Assembly (NCBI GenBank): GCA_964384555.1
Contig: CAYLLA010000003.1
Span: 11,205 to 75,204, forward strand
Direction: 5' to 3'
DNA from: CAG-390 sp964384555
GTDB taxonomy: Bacteria; Bacillota; Clostridia; Oscillospirales; CAG-272
DNA length: 64,000 nt
Of this stretch, positions 52,602-62,304 are shown one piece after another. Below the pieces are notes generated by a model. The model had not been told where the DNA came from. It saw nothing but the letters and a program-made list of their open reading frames with translations, and ran no database searches. Every line of letters starts with the position of its first letter. The first letter of the stretch is position 1. Made by a program: the position numbers and the translations under genes.

Positions 52602-52630
52602 ATTTTATCACACGCAGTGCCGCATTTCAA
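52602..52630 (-). promoter_or_regulatory. Promoter of the membrane-anchored hypothetical gene
   Basis: On the minus strand TTGAAA (52630-52625), 17-base spacer, TAAAAT (52607-52602) with extended -10 (TGTGATAAAAT). Confidence 0.78.
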
Positions 52631-52671
52631 GTAACACGGGGTAAATTTTGCGGCATAAATGCATTTTTTTA

Positions 52672-52700
52672 TTGCACAAGATGCATTTTTGTGCTATAAT
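52672..52700 (+). promoter_or_regulatory. Promoter of apgM
   Basis: TTGCAC (52672-52677), 17-base spacer, TATAAT (52695-52700) with extended -10 TGC. Two copies of TGCATTTTT lie at the -35 region and in the spacer. Confidence 0.8.
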
Positions 52701-52767
52701 AAGATGAAAAAATAGTATTCCTTTTTGGATATATGAAATACTGCGAATCGAAAGGTAACATTTTAAT

Positions 52768-53994
52768 ATGAAATATCTTGTTTTGATCCCGGATGGAATG
52801 GCCGATGAACCGGTCCGTGAGCTTGGTGACCGCACGCCTATGCAGGCGGCAGATAAGCCCATGATGGACAAGCTTGCCTCTATGGCGCATGTCGGCACCG
52901 TCCTTAATGTACCCCACGGAATGGTACCCGAATCGGATACCGCAAACATGGCAATACTCTCATTCGATCCCAAGGTGTATTCAAAAGGTCGCTCACCCCT
53001 TGAGGCTGTAAGCATGGGTATAGATATGCAACCCGGCGATGTTGCCATACGCTGCAACACGGTAACTCTCTCCGACGAGATAGAGGGTCAGCCCTACGAG
53101 GAGCGCGTGATGCTTGATCACTCAGCAGACGAGGTAACTACCGCAGAGGCTGACGAACTTATGCGCACGCTCAACGAGCATTTTGCAAACGATCACCGCC
53201 ATTTTTACACCGGTGTGAGCTACCGCCACTGCCTTATTTGGAACGGTGTTGATGACGGCTACGATTTTGCTCGTCCGCACAACATAATCGGTCAAAAGAT
53301 AGGCGACTATCTCCCGGATATAGAAAAAGCAGGTGAATACCGCCGTCTCATGGCAGAGGGAACAGCTCTCCTTGAGCATCACCCGGTAAACGAAGCGCGC
53401 CGCGCTCGCGGCCTCAAGCCCGCAAATGCCATTTGGCTCTGGAGCGCAGGAAGAAAGCCCGCACTTCCCTCTTTCAGCGAAAAATTCGGCCTCACCGCCA
53501 CCGTTGTATCCGCCGTTGACCTCATTAAAGGAATAGGCATTTGCGCCGGCATGAATGTTGTTGACGTTGAGGGTGCGACCGGAAACGTTCACACAAATTA
53601 CGAGGGCAAGGCGCAGGCGGCGATAGATGCTTTTAACTCCGGCTCGGATCTCGTTTATGTTCATGTCGAAGCACCGGATGAGTGCGGACACCGCGCCGAG
53701 ATCGAAAACAAGGTGCTGGCCATCGAGCTTATCGACAAGAAGATACTGACACCCCTATACGATCATCTTTCCGGATGCGGTGAGGACTTTGGCATAATGG
53801 TCCTGCCGGATCACCCCACACCTCTTGCACGGCGCACCCACACGTCAGATCCCGTGCCGTATTTTGTATATTCCAGCCGCAAAAAGGATAGCGGCGTTGA
53901 TAGCTTCACCGAGGAGACCGCACGCGCCAAAGAAAGCTTTTTGCCGGACGGCTCCGGTCTGATGCAGTCATTTATCGACTACTGCAAAATGTAA
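52768..53994 (+). CDS. apgM: Cofactor-independent phosphoglycerate mutase (ApgM type)
   Basis: A 408-residue glycolytic/gluconeogenic enzyme of the archaeal-type 2,3-bisphosphoglycerate-independent mutase family, alkaline phosphatase superfamily. The N-terminus KYLVLIPDGMADEP holds the first metal Asp, PESDTANMAILSFDP the nucleophilic Ser/Thr region, and HVEAPDECGHRAE and LPDHPTPLARRTHTSDPVP the metal-binding Asp/His sets near the end. It interconverts 2- and 3-phosphoglycerate. It is followed 16 bases later by the signal peptidase gene. Confidence 0.93.
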   Translation: MKYLVLIPDGMADEPVRELGDRTPMQAADKPMMDKLASMAHVGTVLNVPHGMVPESDTANMAILSFDPKVYSKGRSPLEAVSMGIDMQPGDVAIRCNTVTLSDEIEGQPYEERVMLDHSADEVTTAEADELMRTLNEHFANDHRHFYTGVSYRHCLIWNGVDDGYDFARPHNIIGQKIGDYLPDIEKAGEYRRLMAEGTALLEHHPVNEARRARGLKPANAIWLWSAGRKPALPSFSEKFGLTATVVSAVDLIKGIGICAGMNVVDVEGATGNVHTNYEGKAQAAIDAFNSGSDLVYVHVEAPDECGHRAEIENKVLAIELIDKKILTPLYDHLSGCGEDFGIMVLPDHPTPLARRTHTSDPVPYFVYSSRKKDSGVDSFTEETARAKESFLPDGSGLMQSFIDYCKM

Positions 53995-54010
53995 TGAACG
54001 GAGTGTACAA

Positions 54011-54685
54011 ATGCCACAGTTAAGCAATAAAAAAAGCTACCTATCTCGCAAAGGCTCCGCCTCCCAACCCAAAGAAAAAAAGCAGTCGGCGGTTGCCGAG
54101 ATATTTGATTACTACGAACTGTGCATCCTCTCGCTTTGCACCGTTATCATACTGTTCAGCTTTTTTATAAGGCTTTGCCGTGTTGACGGTCAATCGATGG
54201 AGGACACACTCAAAAACAACGAGATGCTGCTCGTTTCGGATATTTTTTATACTCCCGAGCGCGGGGACATAATAGTATTCCACCAAACCGGAGTGCAAAA
54301 CCGCGCCGACGGTGAAGTATACAGCTTTTCGCTCAACGAGCCTGTTGTAAAGCGCGTAATCGCCACAGAGGGCGAATGGATATATCTAAAGCATACTGAC
54401 GGTCGCCTTGCCGTGACCATATATGACAGCAACATGGAGAACCCGCGCGTGCTTGACGAGGACTACGCCAAATACTTCGGCTCGCCGCTTGCCGACCCCA
54501 CGGGATCTACGGTGCATGATTACCCACTGCAGATACCAAAAGGATATGTTTTCGTTATGGGCGACAACAGGTGGCATTCGTCAGACAGCCGCGCAAGATT
54601 TATAGGACTTGTTGATACACGCAGGATACTCGGCCACGCACTTATGCGCATAACGCCCTTTGATAAGATGGGCGCGGTAGACTGA
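54011..54685 (+). CDS. lepB: Signal peptidase I
   Basis: A 224-residue membrane serine protease (S26) that cleaves Sec signal peptides. A 30-residue basic cytoplasmic head and one transmembrane helix (about residues 36-55) precede the catalytic Ser62 in DGQSMEDTL and Lys114 in VVKRVIATEGE; the substrate-binding motif GDNRWHSSDSR is near residue 190. The site GGAG precedes the ATG. It is in a run of genes with apgM, rbgA and rnhB. Confidence 0.95.
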   Translation: MPQLSNKKSYLSRKGSASQPKEKKQSAVAEIFDYYELCILSLCTVIILFSFFIRLCRVDGQSMEDTLKNNEMLLVSDIFYTPERGDIIVFHQTGVQNRADGEVYSFSLNEPVVKRVIATEGEWIYLKHTDGRLAVTIYDSNMENPRVLDEDYAKYFGSPLADPTGSTVHDYPLQIPKGYVFVMGDNRWHSSDSRARFIGLVDTRRILGHALMRITPFDKMGAVD

Positions 54686-54740
54686 TCGTAACGATACTCA
54701 GATCAAACAAAAACAACCACCAACAACGGAGTAATTACAA

Positions 54741-55613
54741 ATGGGAGTTCAATCAAAGCAGATACAGTGGTTCCCGGGCCACATGGCCAAGACACGCCGA
54801 ATGATAAGCGAGTGCCTGACCGATGTTGATGCCGTTATAGAAATACTTGATGCGCGCATACCGGCCGCCTCACGTAACCCGGAGATAGACCGTATATGCG
54901 GCGAAAAGCCGAGACTGGTGCTCCTTAACAAGGCGGGGCTTGCCGATCCCGCCATCACCGCGGCATGGGTAAAAAAATATACTAAAAACGGTATCCTGTG
55001 CCTTGCATGCGATTGCCAAAGCGGGCTTGGTATATCCGAAATCGCGCCCGCACTGCGCGGGCTTTGCGCCGAAAAACTGCAAAGATACCGCGACCGCGGC
55101 ATGAGCGGCAGAAAATTAAAGACCATGGTGCTCGGCATCCCCAACGTTGGCAAATCATCCTTGATAAACCGACTCACGGGAGCTAAAAAGGCAAAGGTCG
55201 AAAATCGCCCCGGGGTAACACTTGATAAGCAATGGGTGGCCACATCTATCGGAATAGATCTTTTGGACATGCCGGGCGTTCTTTGGCCTAAATTTGATGA
55301 CAAGCGCGTGGCGGAGGATCTGGCTCTTACCGGAGCGATAAAGGACAAGATACTCGATCCCGAGGAGCTGGCATCCGTGCTCTGCGCACGACTGCAAAAG
55401 CACTGCCCCGAGCTTTTGTGCGAAAGATACAAGCTTGATATCGAACAATTGGATGGACTCATGGGCTACGAGATACTTGAGCTTGTGGGGCGCCGCCGCG
55501 GATTTTTGATATCCGGCGGTGAGGTGGATCTTGAACGCACCTCCAAAATGATGATAGACGAGTTCCGCTCATCCAAGATCGGCCGCATATCGCTTGAAGC
55601 ACCGAGGATCTGA
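54741..55613 (+). CDS. rbgA: Ribosome biogenesis GTPase RbgA (YlqF)
   Basis: A 290-residue circularly permuted GTPase for late 50S assembly. The motif order is permuted as expected: G4 LLNKAGL, then G1 GIPNVGKSSLINRLTG, then G3 DMPGVLWP. The N-terminus IQWFPGHMAKTRRMI is the RbgA hallmark. The C-terminal domain binds RNA. It stands next to rnhB, the common lepB-rbgA-rnhB cluster in Firmicutes. Confidence 0.96.
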   Translation: MGVQSKQIQWFPGHMAKTRRMISECLTDVDAVIEILDARIPAASRNPEIDRICGEKPRLVLLNKAGLADPAITAAWVKKYTKNGILCLACDCQSGLGISEIAPALRGLCAEKLQRYRDRGMSGRKLKTMVLGIPNVGKSSLINRLTGAKKAKVENRPGVTLDKQWVATSIGIDLLDMPGVLWPKFDDKRVAEDLALTGAIKDKILDPEELASVLCARLQKHCPELLCERYKLDIEQLDGLMGYEILELVGRRRGFLISGGEVDLERTSKMMIDEFRSSKIGRISLEAPRI

Positions 55614-55726
55614 CAGCTCCGATGATAGCGACACAGCGCACGGCCGTAGGTTGTATCTAAACACTTAACACACCCCGACACACCTAAACACACCGAAAAA
55701 CAAAACAACAACTCGCGGAGGCCAAG

Positions 55727-56389
55727 ATGCCAAGATCGGAAAAAGCCAACAAAACGGAAAAGATACTCACCCCCGAAAAAGAGATCCAACTTATCAGTGC
55801 CGGCTATGACCTTGTATGCGGAATAGATGAGGCGGGGCGCGGGCCGCTTTGCGGGCCTGTGGTCGCCGCCGCTTGCATTCTCCCGCAGGGCGCGGTGATA
55901 GAGGGGCTCAATGACTCAAAAAAGCTCACTCCCGCCAAACGCGATAAACTGTACGAGACCATCCGGAACACGGCAGTGGACTATGCGATCGCCGAGGCAA
56001 CAGTGGAGGAGATAGACGAGCTGAACATCCTTGAGGCAACACTGCTTGCAATGCGGCGCGCCGTCGCCACGCTAAAAAATGCGCCGGATTATCTTTTGGT
56101 GGATGGTAATATCTATCGCGGATTCGATATTCCCGGCGAGGCTGTTATCGGCGGGGACGGCATATCCCCATCCATCGCCGCGGCATCGATCCTTGCCAAG
56201 GTCACGCGAGACAGAATATGCTTGGAGCTTGACCGCGAGTATCCGCAATACGGCATTGCAAAGCACAAGGGCTACTGCACGGCGGCGCACCGCGAGGCTC
56301 TCGAAAATTACGGTCCTGCGCCGATATACCGCAAGCAGTTTATAAGATTTTTAGATAAAGACAAGAAAAAAGACCATTCGGAGCAATAA
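55727..56389 (+). CDS. rnhB: Ribonuclease HII
   Basis: A 220-residue enzyme that removes RNA from RNA-DNA hybrids and single ribonucleotides. The active-site acidic residues are in CGIDEAGRGPL (two residues of the DExGRG motif) and in DYLLVDGN and SIIAKVTRD-like ASILAKVTRDRI. A 25-residue charged head precedes the domain. CGGAGG precedes the ATG. It follows rbgA by 113 bases. Confidence 0.95.
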   Translation: MPRSEKANKTEKILTPEKEIQLISAGYDLVCGIDEAGRGPLCGPVVAAACILPQGAVIEGLNDSKKLTPAKRDKLYETIRNTAVDYAIAEATVEEIDELNILEATLLAMRRAVATLKNAPDYLLVDGNIYRGFDIPGEAVIGGDGISPSIAAASILAKVTRDRICLELDREYPQYGIAKHKGYCTAAHREALENYGPAPIYRKQFIRFLDKDKKKDHSEQ

Positions 56390-56447
56390 ATAAGCATTTA
56401 GGATCCCAATAATCACAAAAAGGTACAAAAAAGGATCAACGACCGAC

Positions 56448-56969
56448 ATGAAAGGCTTTTTCTCAAGGCTCGGCGAAAAGCTGAAAAGAAAAAAAGACTC
56501 CACTTCCCTGCCGCCCGACACCGGCACGACCACCATAGCAAACCGCTCTACCATCGGTGAATACCAAAGCGCAAAAACAAACACAAACGCCTATCGCGGG
56601 CGCTTTGGTGAGGATGCGGCGGCTGATTTTTTGGTAGGGCAAGGTTATGAGATAAAGGGCAGAAATCTGCGCTACGGCAGGCACGAGCTTGATATCATTG
56701 CCGAAGACAGGGCATATCTTGTTTTTGTAGAGGTCAAGACCCGCACCGAAGCGCCGCCCAACAGTATCTACTCCTACGGACGTCCGGCCTCGGCGGTGAC
56801 ATATCAAAAAAAGCAAAATACACTGGCGGCGGCAAGGGAGTATCTTTGGGAGCACCCTACGCGCAAACGCAGGCGTATAGATGTTATAGAGGTGTATCTT
56901 GCGCGGGATACCGACGTGCCAACGGTATCAAGGATCAACCATATCCGCAACGCATTCGGTGCGCGGTGA
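56448..56969 (+). CDS. YraN family endonuclease-like protein
   Basis: A 173-residue protein whose C-terminal 120 residues carry the YraN/UPF0102 nuclease-like fold: RGRFGEDAAADFL, then GYEIKGRNLRYGRHELDIIA and YLVFVEVKTRTE, with the restriction-endonuclease-like catalytic pattern (E, D, ExK). The first 45 residues are basic and low in complexity and are an extension not found in most members. It follows rnhB, the usual place for yraN. Confidence 0.92.
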   Translation: MKGFFSRLGEKLKRKKDSTSLPPDTGTTTIANRSTIGEYQSAKTNTNAYRGRFGEDAAADFLVGQGYEIKGRNLRYGRHELDIIAEDRAYLVFVEVKTRTEAPPNSIYSYGRPASAVTYQKKQNTLAAAREYLWEHPTRKRRRIDVIEVYLARDTDVPTVSRINHIRNAFGAR

Positions 56970-57045
56970 TGGGATCTTGAAAACTGAAAAAATCAAAAAT
57001 TATTTACGATGATCAGAAATAAAGAAAGGCAGGCAGGATAAACCA

Positions 57046-57996
57046 ATGAAGCTTTTTGATCTGCACTGTGACACGCCCTATGAGCTGGCGCAAAAAGGAC
57101 AGCCGCTGATAGATAACGATCTGCACATATCATTGACAAAAGCGAAAAAATACGAAAACTACGGTCAAGTCTCCGCCGTTTGGAGCAATAACAGGATCGG
57201 CGATGAGGAGGCATATCAAAGATTTTGGGAGATATCCGATAACTTTATCTCAGAGATCTCCAAAAACAGCGCAACCGCCGCGCTTTGCAAAAGCGGCGAG
57301 GATGTAAAACGCGCGTGGGAAGAAAAGAGATCCGCTTTTGTGCTCAGCGTTGAGGATGCACGCCTCCTGTGCGGTGATATATCAAGGCTCGATCTTTTAT
57401 TTGAACGCGGGGTGAGAGTTTTGACCCTGCTTTGGGCGGGCGAAACGATCATCGGCGGCTCACATGACACAGATGCTGGGCTCAGCGATTTCGGCAAACA
57501 GGTGACCCGCCGTTGCTTTGAGCTTGGCATTATACCGGATATCTCGCACGCCTCCGAAAGATCGGCCGATGATGTTGCCTCAATCGCCGCCGAGTACGGT
57601 CGCCCGTTCATTGCTTCGCATTCCTGCGCTCACACGGCATACGCCCACACAAGGAATCTGCGTGACCGCCACATTGAGGCGATAAAAGCTACAGGCGGAC
57701 TTATCGGTGAAAGCCTTTGCCGCTCGCATCTCAATAAGGGCGGCGCCGACATCGAGGATGTTATACGCCACATTGAATATTACATATCCGCCGGTGCTGT
57801 GAATAATCTCTCGCTTGGCGGAGACCTTGACGGCACTACCCTGCCCGACGGCATGCATGACTTGCGGGATATGGATAGATTGATACCGCTTTTGCAGCGC
57901 GACGGCATATCGGATGATGATATAGAAAAGATATTTTGGCGCAATGCATATGAATTCGCAGTGAAGAATATCGGTCGTCCCTCCGGCGCAAGATAA
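57046..57996 (+). CDS. M19-family (membrane-dipeptidase-like) dipeptidase
   Basis: A 316-residue metalloenzyme of the renal dipeptidase family with an amidohydrolase TIM-barrel. The zinc ligands are visible in DLHCDTP (residues 4-10), SVEDAR (Glu), PDISHAS (His) and IASHSCAH (His). It probably cleaves dipeptides, perhaps D-amino-acid-containing ones from the wall. There is no signal peptide, so it acts in the cytoplasm. AGGATAAACC precedes the ATG. Confidence 0.92.
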   Translation: MKLFDLHCDTPYELAQKGQPLIDNDLHISLTKAKKYENYGQVSAVWSNNRIGDEEAYQRFWEISDNFISEISKNSATAALCKSGEDVKRAWEEKRSAFVLSVEDARLLCGDISRLDLLFERGVRVLTLLWAGETIIGGSHDTDAGLSDFGKQVTRRCFELGIIPDISHASERSADDVASIAAEYGRPFIASHSCAHTAYAHTRNLRDRHIEAIKATGGLIGESLCRSHLNKGGADIEDVIRHIEYYISAGAVNNLSLGGDLDGTTLPDGMHDLRDMDRLIPLLQRDGISDDDIEKIFWRNAYEFAVKNIGRPSGAR

Positions 57997-58044
57997 AAGA
58001 CGGAAACGGAAAACGAAACAAAGATCAAGAAAGGAACCTCTTAC

Positions 58045-59544
58045 ATGAAATACATAAGCACACGTGATACACGCGGCGAGGCCGCCGAGCGTATAAGCTC
58101 GGCCGAGGCCATAAAGCGCGGGCTTGCCCCGGATGGCGGTCTTTATCTTCCGGAGACGATCCCCACAACGGATATCGATTTTATTCGCTCACTCTCCGGC
58201 CTGGGATACAGCGACATCGCAGTCAAGATACTCTCCCTCTACCTTGATGACTACACCGAGGAGGAGCTTCGCGCAGACTGCGCTGCCGCATATGACGGCC
58301 AAAACTTTGACGGCACTCCCGCGCCGATAAAAAAGGCGGGAGACGGCGTGTGGTGCATGGAGCTTTGGCACGGTCCGACATCCGCATTTAAGGATATGGC
58401 ATTGCAGCTGATGCCACGCCTGCTCTCACGTGCGCTGAAAAAGACAGGCGAGGAGCGCACCGCTCTCGTTTTGGTTGCCACATCAGGTGACACAGGCAAA
58501 GCCGCTCTTGAGGGATACAAGAATGTCCCCGGCGTTGCAATAAAGGTATTCTACCCGGTTGACGGTGTAAGCCGTGTGCAAAAGCTTCAAATGATGACCC
58601 AGGAGGGCGACAACGTTGATGTTTGCGCCATCAAGGGCAACTTTGATGATGCACAATCCGGCGTTAAGAGCATTTTCGGCGATCCCGAAATGCGCGATGC
58701 GCTTGACCGCCGCGGATATTTTCTCTCCAGTGCCAACTCTATCAACTGGGGGCGCCTTGTACCGCAGATCGTTTATTACTATGCTGGCTACGCCCAAATG
58801 GCGGATGCAGGGATCATTTCTTGGGGCGACAGCATAGATGTAGCTGTTCCCACAGGTAACTTTGGTAATATCTTCGCCGCATACCTCGCGCGCCGCATGG
58901 GTCTGCCGCTTCGCCGACTCGTTTGCGCCTCGAACTCCAACAACATACTTACCGATTTTCTCTCCACGGGCAAATACGACCGCAACCGCAAATTTTATAC
59001 CACAATGTCGCCCTCGATGGATATACTTATCTCAAGCAACCTCGAGCGGCTGATATATCTCATGACAAATGCCGAAACCACAAAAAAGCTTATGTCAGAG
59101 CTTGCGGCAAATGGGAGCTACAGTGTGTCACCCGACACTCTCCGCGATATTCGCGAATGCTTTGACGGATATTTTGCGGATGAGGTCCAGACAGGTGCGG
59201 CTATAGCACGGCATTTTTCGGAGCATGGCTATCTTTTTGATACACATACCGCAGTCGCGATCTCCTGCACCGAAAGATATCTCGATGATCTCCCCGCAGC
59301 CGACCGTCTGCCCATGCTCGTGGCATCGACTGCAAGCCCCTATAAATTCGCGCAGGACGTTTTGTCATCTCTCACCGGCGGAGAGTCAACGGCCGAAGGC
59401 ACGGCGGCTCTCGGCGAGCTCTCGCGCCTCACGGGCACCGGCATCCCCGCGCCTCTTGACGGACTTGATAGCCGCAAGGTTAGATTTGACCGTGTGATCG
59501 CCCCGACAGACATGCCGGAGGATGTGCTGCAATATCTTAAGTGA
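58045..59544 (+). CDS. thrC: Threonine synthase
   Basis: A 499-residue PLP enzyme that turns O-phosphohomoserine into threonine. The PLP lysine is in GPTSAFKDMALQLMP (about residue 117), ATSGDTGKAALEGY binds the phosphate, and VPTGNFGNIFAAYLARRMG is also characteristic. The long form with N-terminal YISTRDTRGEAAE is the type-2-like enzyme found in many bacteria. AAAGGAACC precedes the ATG. No other threonine gene is adjacent. Confidence 0.96.
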   Translation: MKYISTRDTRGEAAERISSAEAIKRGLAPDGGLYLPETIPTTDIDFIRSLSGLGYSDIAVKILSLYLDDYTEEELRADCAAAYDGQNFDGTPAPIKKAGDGVWCMELWHGPTSAFKDMALQLMPRLLSRALKKTGEERTALVLVATSGDTGKAALEGYKNVPGVAIKVFYPVDGVSRVQKLQMMTQEGDNVDVCAIKGNFDDAQSGVKSIFGDPEMRDALDRRGYFLSSANSINWGRLVPQIVYYYAGYAQMADAGIISWGDSIDVAVPTGNFGNIFAAYLARRMGLPLRRLVCASNSNNILTDFLSTGKYDRNRKFYTTMSPSMDILISSNLERLIYLMTNAETTKKLMSELAANGSYSVSPDTLRDIRECFDGYFADEVQTGAAIARHFSEHGYLFDTHTAVAISCTERYLDDLPAADRLPMLVASTASPYKFAQDVLSSLTGGESTAEGTAALGELSRLTGTGIPAPLDGLDSRKVRFDRVIAPTDMPEDVLQYLK

Positions 59545-59599
59545 TCCAAGTGATCATATATGTTGAAAAGTGCAGCGAACAGTATAAGAAAAGAAAAGC

Positions 59600-59637
59600 G
59601 GGGCTGCTTTGCACCGCCGCGGATACAAAACAGCCCC
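59600..59637. terminator. Terminator between thrC and the DUF1540 gene
   Basis: GGGGCTG / CAGCCCC stem extended by TTTG / CAAA pairing with bulges, between convergent genes; the T-run is weak. Confidence 0.65.
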
Positions 59638-59693
59638 ACAGATAAATTACCGCGAGTAATTATCGATTTTAAGAGATAACCGCACGCCCTGCT

Positions 59694-59903
59694 TTAACCG
59701 TTATCTCTCGGCTTAAATGTGGCGCATTCTGTTGCGCCGCATGTTGCGGCATTTGTTGGACCTACAAGTATCTGCTTTGCGGTGCAATAGCACTCGCCGC
59801 TGTGATGAGCGCAATTTTTAACATCGCAAACGATACCCTCAAGGTGCTTGCAGCCGCATCCCTTGCCGCGACACTCGCGATCGGAGCTGAACTTTTCTTC
59901 CAT
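59694..59903 (-). CDS. DUF1540 cysteine-rich protein
   Basis: A 69-residue protein with ten cysteines and several His. The DUF1540 half motif CDVKNCAHH is followed by GECYCTAKQILVG and CGATECATF, the second half motif. It is probably a small metal-binding protein; DUF1540 proteins are common in spore formers, but the function is unknown. It is transcribed alone. Confidence 0.88.
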   Translation of the reverse strand: MEEKFSSDRECRGKGCGCKHLEGIVCDVKNCAHHSGECYCTAKQILVGPTNAATCGATECATFKPRDNG

Positions 59904-60066
59904 TTTAGATCATCCTCACTTATCTTCTGTTTTCGGGTCTGCCATGGCAGGACCGCATTTTTACCGATGCACCCCGCACACTTGATCAGGCGCGGCTATC
60001 GGCTTGCCGTTATTTTGCCCGAAAAACAGAATACTATTCACAAAACACGCCGAACCGAGGTCACAC

Positions 60067-60810
60067 ATGTCAATTTTTACGATAGCCGATCTGCACCTGC
60101 CTGGTGCCGAGGGCGCGGCCAAGTCAATGGACGTCTTCGGGCGACGGTGGGTGGACTCACAAAATCGCCTTGAACGCAACTGGAGAGCCGTTGTAGCTCC
60201 GGAGGACTCCGTGGTGATACCGGGAGATATATCCTGGGCCATGAACATTGATGAAGCCCGCGGAGACTTTGCGTTTATAGATTCACTGCCCGGGAAGAAA
60301 TATATCGGCAAGGGAAACCACGATTTTTGGTGGGCGACCGCAGCCAAAATGAACGCATTTTTTGCAGAAAACTCATTTTCAACTCTCAACATACTATATA
60401 ATAATGCATATATCCTTGACGGCGCGGTTATATGCGGAGCGCGCGGCTGGTTTTTTGACGAGGCATCGCAAAAGACCGTCGGCGACACGGATTGGCAAAA
60501 GATAGTGAACCGTGAAACTATGCGCCTTGAGATGAGCATAAAGTCCGCCGAGGAGCTGATACACTCCCGCGAGCCAAGCGCTGCTGAGCCACCGCCCATT
60601 ATCGCCTTTTTGCACTTCCCGCCCGTATGGAACGGAGCTGTGGCGGAAGGGATGATCGATGTGCTTTTGCGACATGGTGTGAAAAAATGCTATTTCGGCC
60701 ATATACACAGCGAATATGCCGAGCGCTCGCCAATCTTGCATAAAGATATAGAATTCAGGCTTATTTCGGCAGATCACTTGAGCTTTTGCCCGCAGAGGAT
60801 CGATATTTGA
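60067..60810 (+). CDS. Metallophosphoesterase
   Basis: A 247-residue calcineurin-like phosphoesterase with the complete metal set: TIADLHLPG (DxH), VIPGDISWAM (GD), IGKGNHDFWW (GNHD), LHFPPVW (H) and FGHIHSEYA (GHxH). The subfamily (YkuE/COG1768 type) is found widely in Clostridia; the substrate is unknown. The ATG at 60067 has GAGG upstream; the longer frame is not supported. Confidence 0.9.
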   Translation: MSIFTIADLHLPGAEGAAKSMDVFGRRWVDSQNRLERNWRAVVAPEDSVVIPGDISWAMNIDEARGDFAFIDSLPGKKYIGKGNHDFWWATAAKMNAFFAENSFSTLNILYNNAYILDGAVICGARGWFFDEASQKTVGDTDWQKIVNRETMRLEMSIKSAEELIHSREPSAAEPPPIIAFLHFPPVWNGAVAEGMIDVLLRHGVKKCYFGHIHSEYAERSPILHKDIEFRLISADHLSFCPQRIDI

Positions 60811-60873
60811 ACGTCCCAAAAGTAAAAAAACGCGATTTTTAATGCAAAATCCGATGAATTTCGCTTTTAGGGC

Positions 60874-60901
60874 TTGACATATAATAAATTTATAGTAAAA
60901 T
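60874..60901 (+). promoter_or_regulatory. Promoter of trigger factor
   Basis: TTGACA (60874-60879), 16-base spacer, TAAAAT (60896-60901). A TATAAT five bases downstream would need a 21-base spacer and is less likely. Confidence 0.72.
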
Positions 60902-60969
60902 ATAATAATGTGAAAAATTGTGCCCGCAAGAGCTATCTCGGGCGCGTTGTAAGAAAGGTATGGTCAACA

Positions 60970-62304
60970 ATGACAATCAAAAAAACAGAGATCAACGAAA
61001 AGAATCTTTGCACAGTTGAGTTTTCGGAAACCGCCGAGGCACTTGAGGCAGAAAAGTCTCGCGTCTTCCGCGAGAAGTCCAAAAACTTCAACGTTCCCGG
61101 TTTCAGACGCGGCAAAGCACCGCGCGCCATTATCGAAAAGATGTACGGTACAGGCATTTTCCTTGAGGATGCCATCAACAACATAATCAACGCAAACTAT
61201 TCAGCTATCGTTGATGCCGCGGGCAAGCAGGTAGTTTCCCGCCCCGAATTTGACATCGTGTCGATTGACGAGAACGAGGTCGTGCTTAAGGCCGAAATGT
61301 ATGTAAAGCCTGAGGTGTCCATTGAAAACTACAAGGGCATCGAGGCATCCGTAGTGCTTGCTCCCGTCACCGACGAGGAGGTAGAGCGCGAGATCATGAC
61401 CGTTCGCGAGAGAAATGCACGCGAGCTTGAGATTACCGACCGTCCCGCAGAGATGGGCGACACTGCCGTTATCGACTATGAAGGCTTTGTTGACGGTGTT
61501 GCATTTGATGGCGGCAAGGATTCCGGCCACCACCTCAAACTTGGCTCCGGCCAATTCATCCCCGGCTTTGAAGAAGGCATCGTTGGCAAGAACATCGGCG
61601 AGGAGTTTGACGTTAACGTTACATTCCCCGAGCAGTACGGCGCCGCAGAGCTTGCCGGCAAGGCCGCTGTGTTTAAAGTAAAGCTCAACGCCATCGAAAA
61701 GACCGAGCTCCCCGAGCCGGATGACGATTTTGCAGTTGATGTTTCCGAATTTAACACATTTGCTGAATACCGCAGCGATCTTGTGTCAAAAATCGAGCAG
61801 AGACATAAAGATACCGCCGACAACGAGCTTGCCGAAAAGGTAGAGGATGCACTCTCCGAGCTGCTTGTAGCCGAGATCCCCGAGAGCATGGTAGATGCAG
61901 AGGTCGAGGCGCAGGTAAGAGAGAGCGAGACTAGAATGCAGATGCAGGGACTCCAGCTCTCCATGTACCTCAAGTACTTTGACATGACTCTTGATCAGTA
62001 CAAGGAGCAGGTTCGCCCCTCCGCGCTCAAGCATGTAAAGACTGAGCTGGCTCTTGAAAAGATCGCAGAGCTTGAGGGTGTTGAGGTATCCGAGGATGAT
62101 ATCAACGCCGAGTACGAGAACATTGCCAAGGCCTACAGCGTAGAGCTTGATTACGCCAAGGAGAACCTCCCCGCCGACGAGATCCGCCACTCCCTTACCA
62201 TGAGAAAGACCCTGGATCTTGTAAAGTCTGCCGCCAAGGTAACATACCTTGATAAGGCTCCCGAGGCACCCGCGACCGCCGACGAGGCGACCGATGCCGA
62301 GTGA
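60970..62304 (+). CDS. tig: Trigger factor
   Basis: A 444-residue ribosome-bound chaperone and peptidyl-prolyl isomerase. The ribosome-binding signature FNVPGFRRGKAPRAIIEKMY is at about residues 38-57, the FKBP domain at about 150-235 (GDTAVIDYEGFVDGVAFDGG), and the helical C-terminal arm follows. The tail is rich in A, D and E. The start at 60970 has AAAGGT upstream. The order tig-clpP-clpX is conserved in bacteria and links folding with proteolysis. Confidence 0.97.
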   Translation: MTIKKTEINEKNLCTVEFSETAEALEAEKSRVFREKSKNFNVPGFRRGKAPRAIIEKMYGTGIFLEDAINNIINANYSAIVDAAGKQVVSRPEFDIVSIDENEVVLKAEMYVKPEVSIENYKGIEASVVLAPVTDEEVEREIMTVRERNARELEITDRPAEMGDTAVIDYEGFVDGVAFDGGKDSGHHLKLGSGQFIPGFEEGIVGKNIGEEFDVNVTFPEQYGAAELAGKAAVFKVKLNAIEKTELPEPDDDFAVDVSEFNTFAEYRSDLVSKIEQRHKDTADNELAEKVEDALSELLVAEIPESMVDAEVEAQVRESETRMQMQGLQLSMYLKYFDMTLDQYKEQVRPSALKHVKTELALEKIAELEGVEVSEDDINAEYENIAKAYSVELDYAKENLPADEIRHSLTMRKTLDLVKSAAKVTYLDKAPEAPATADEATDAE

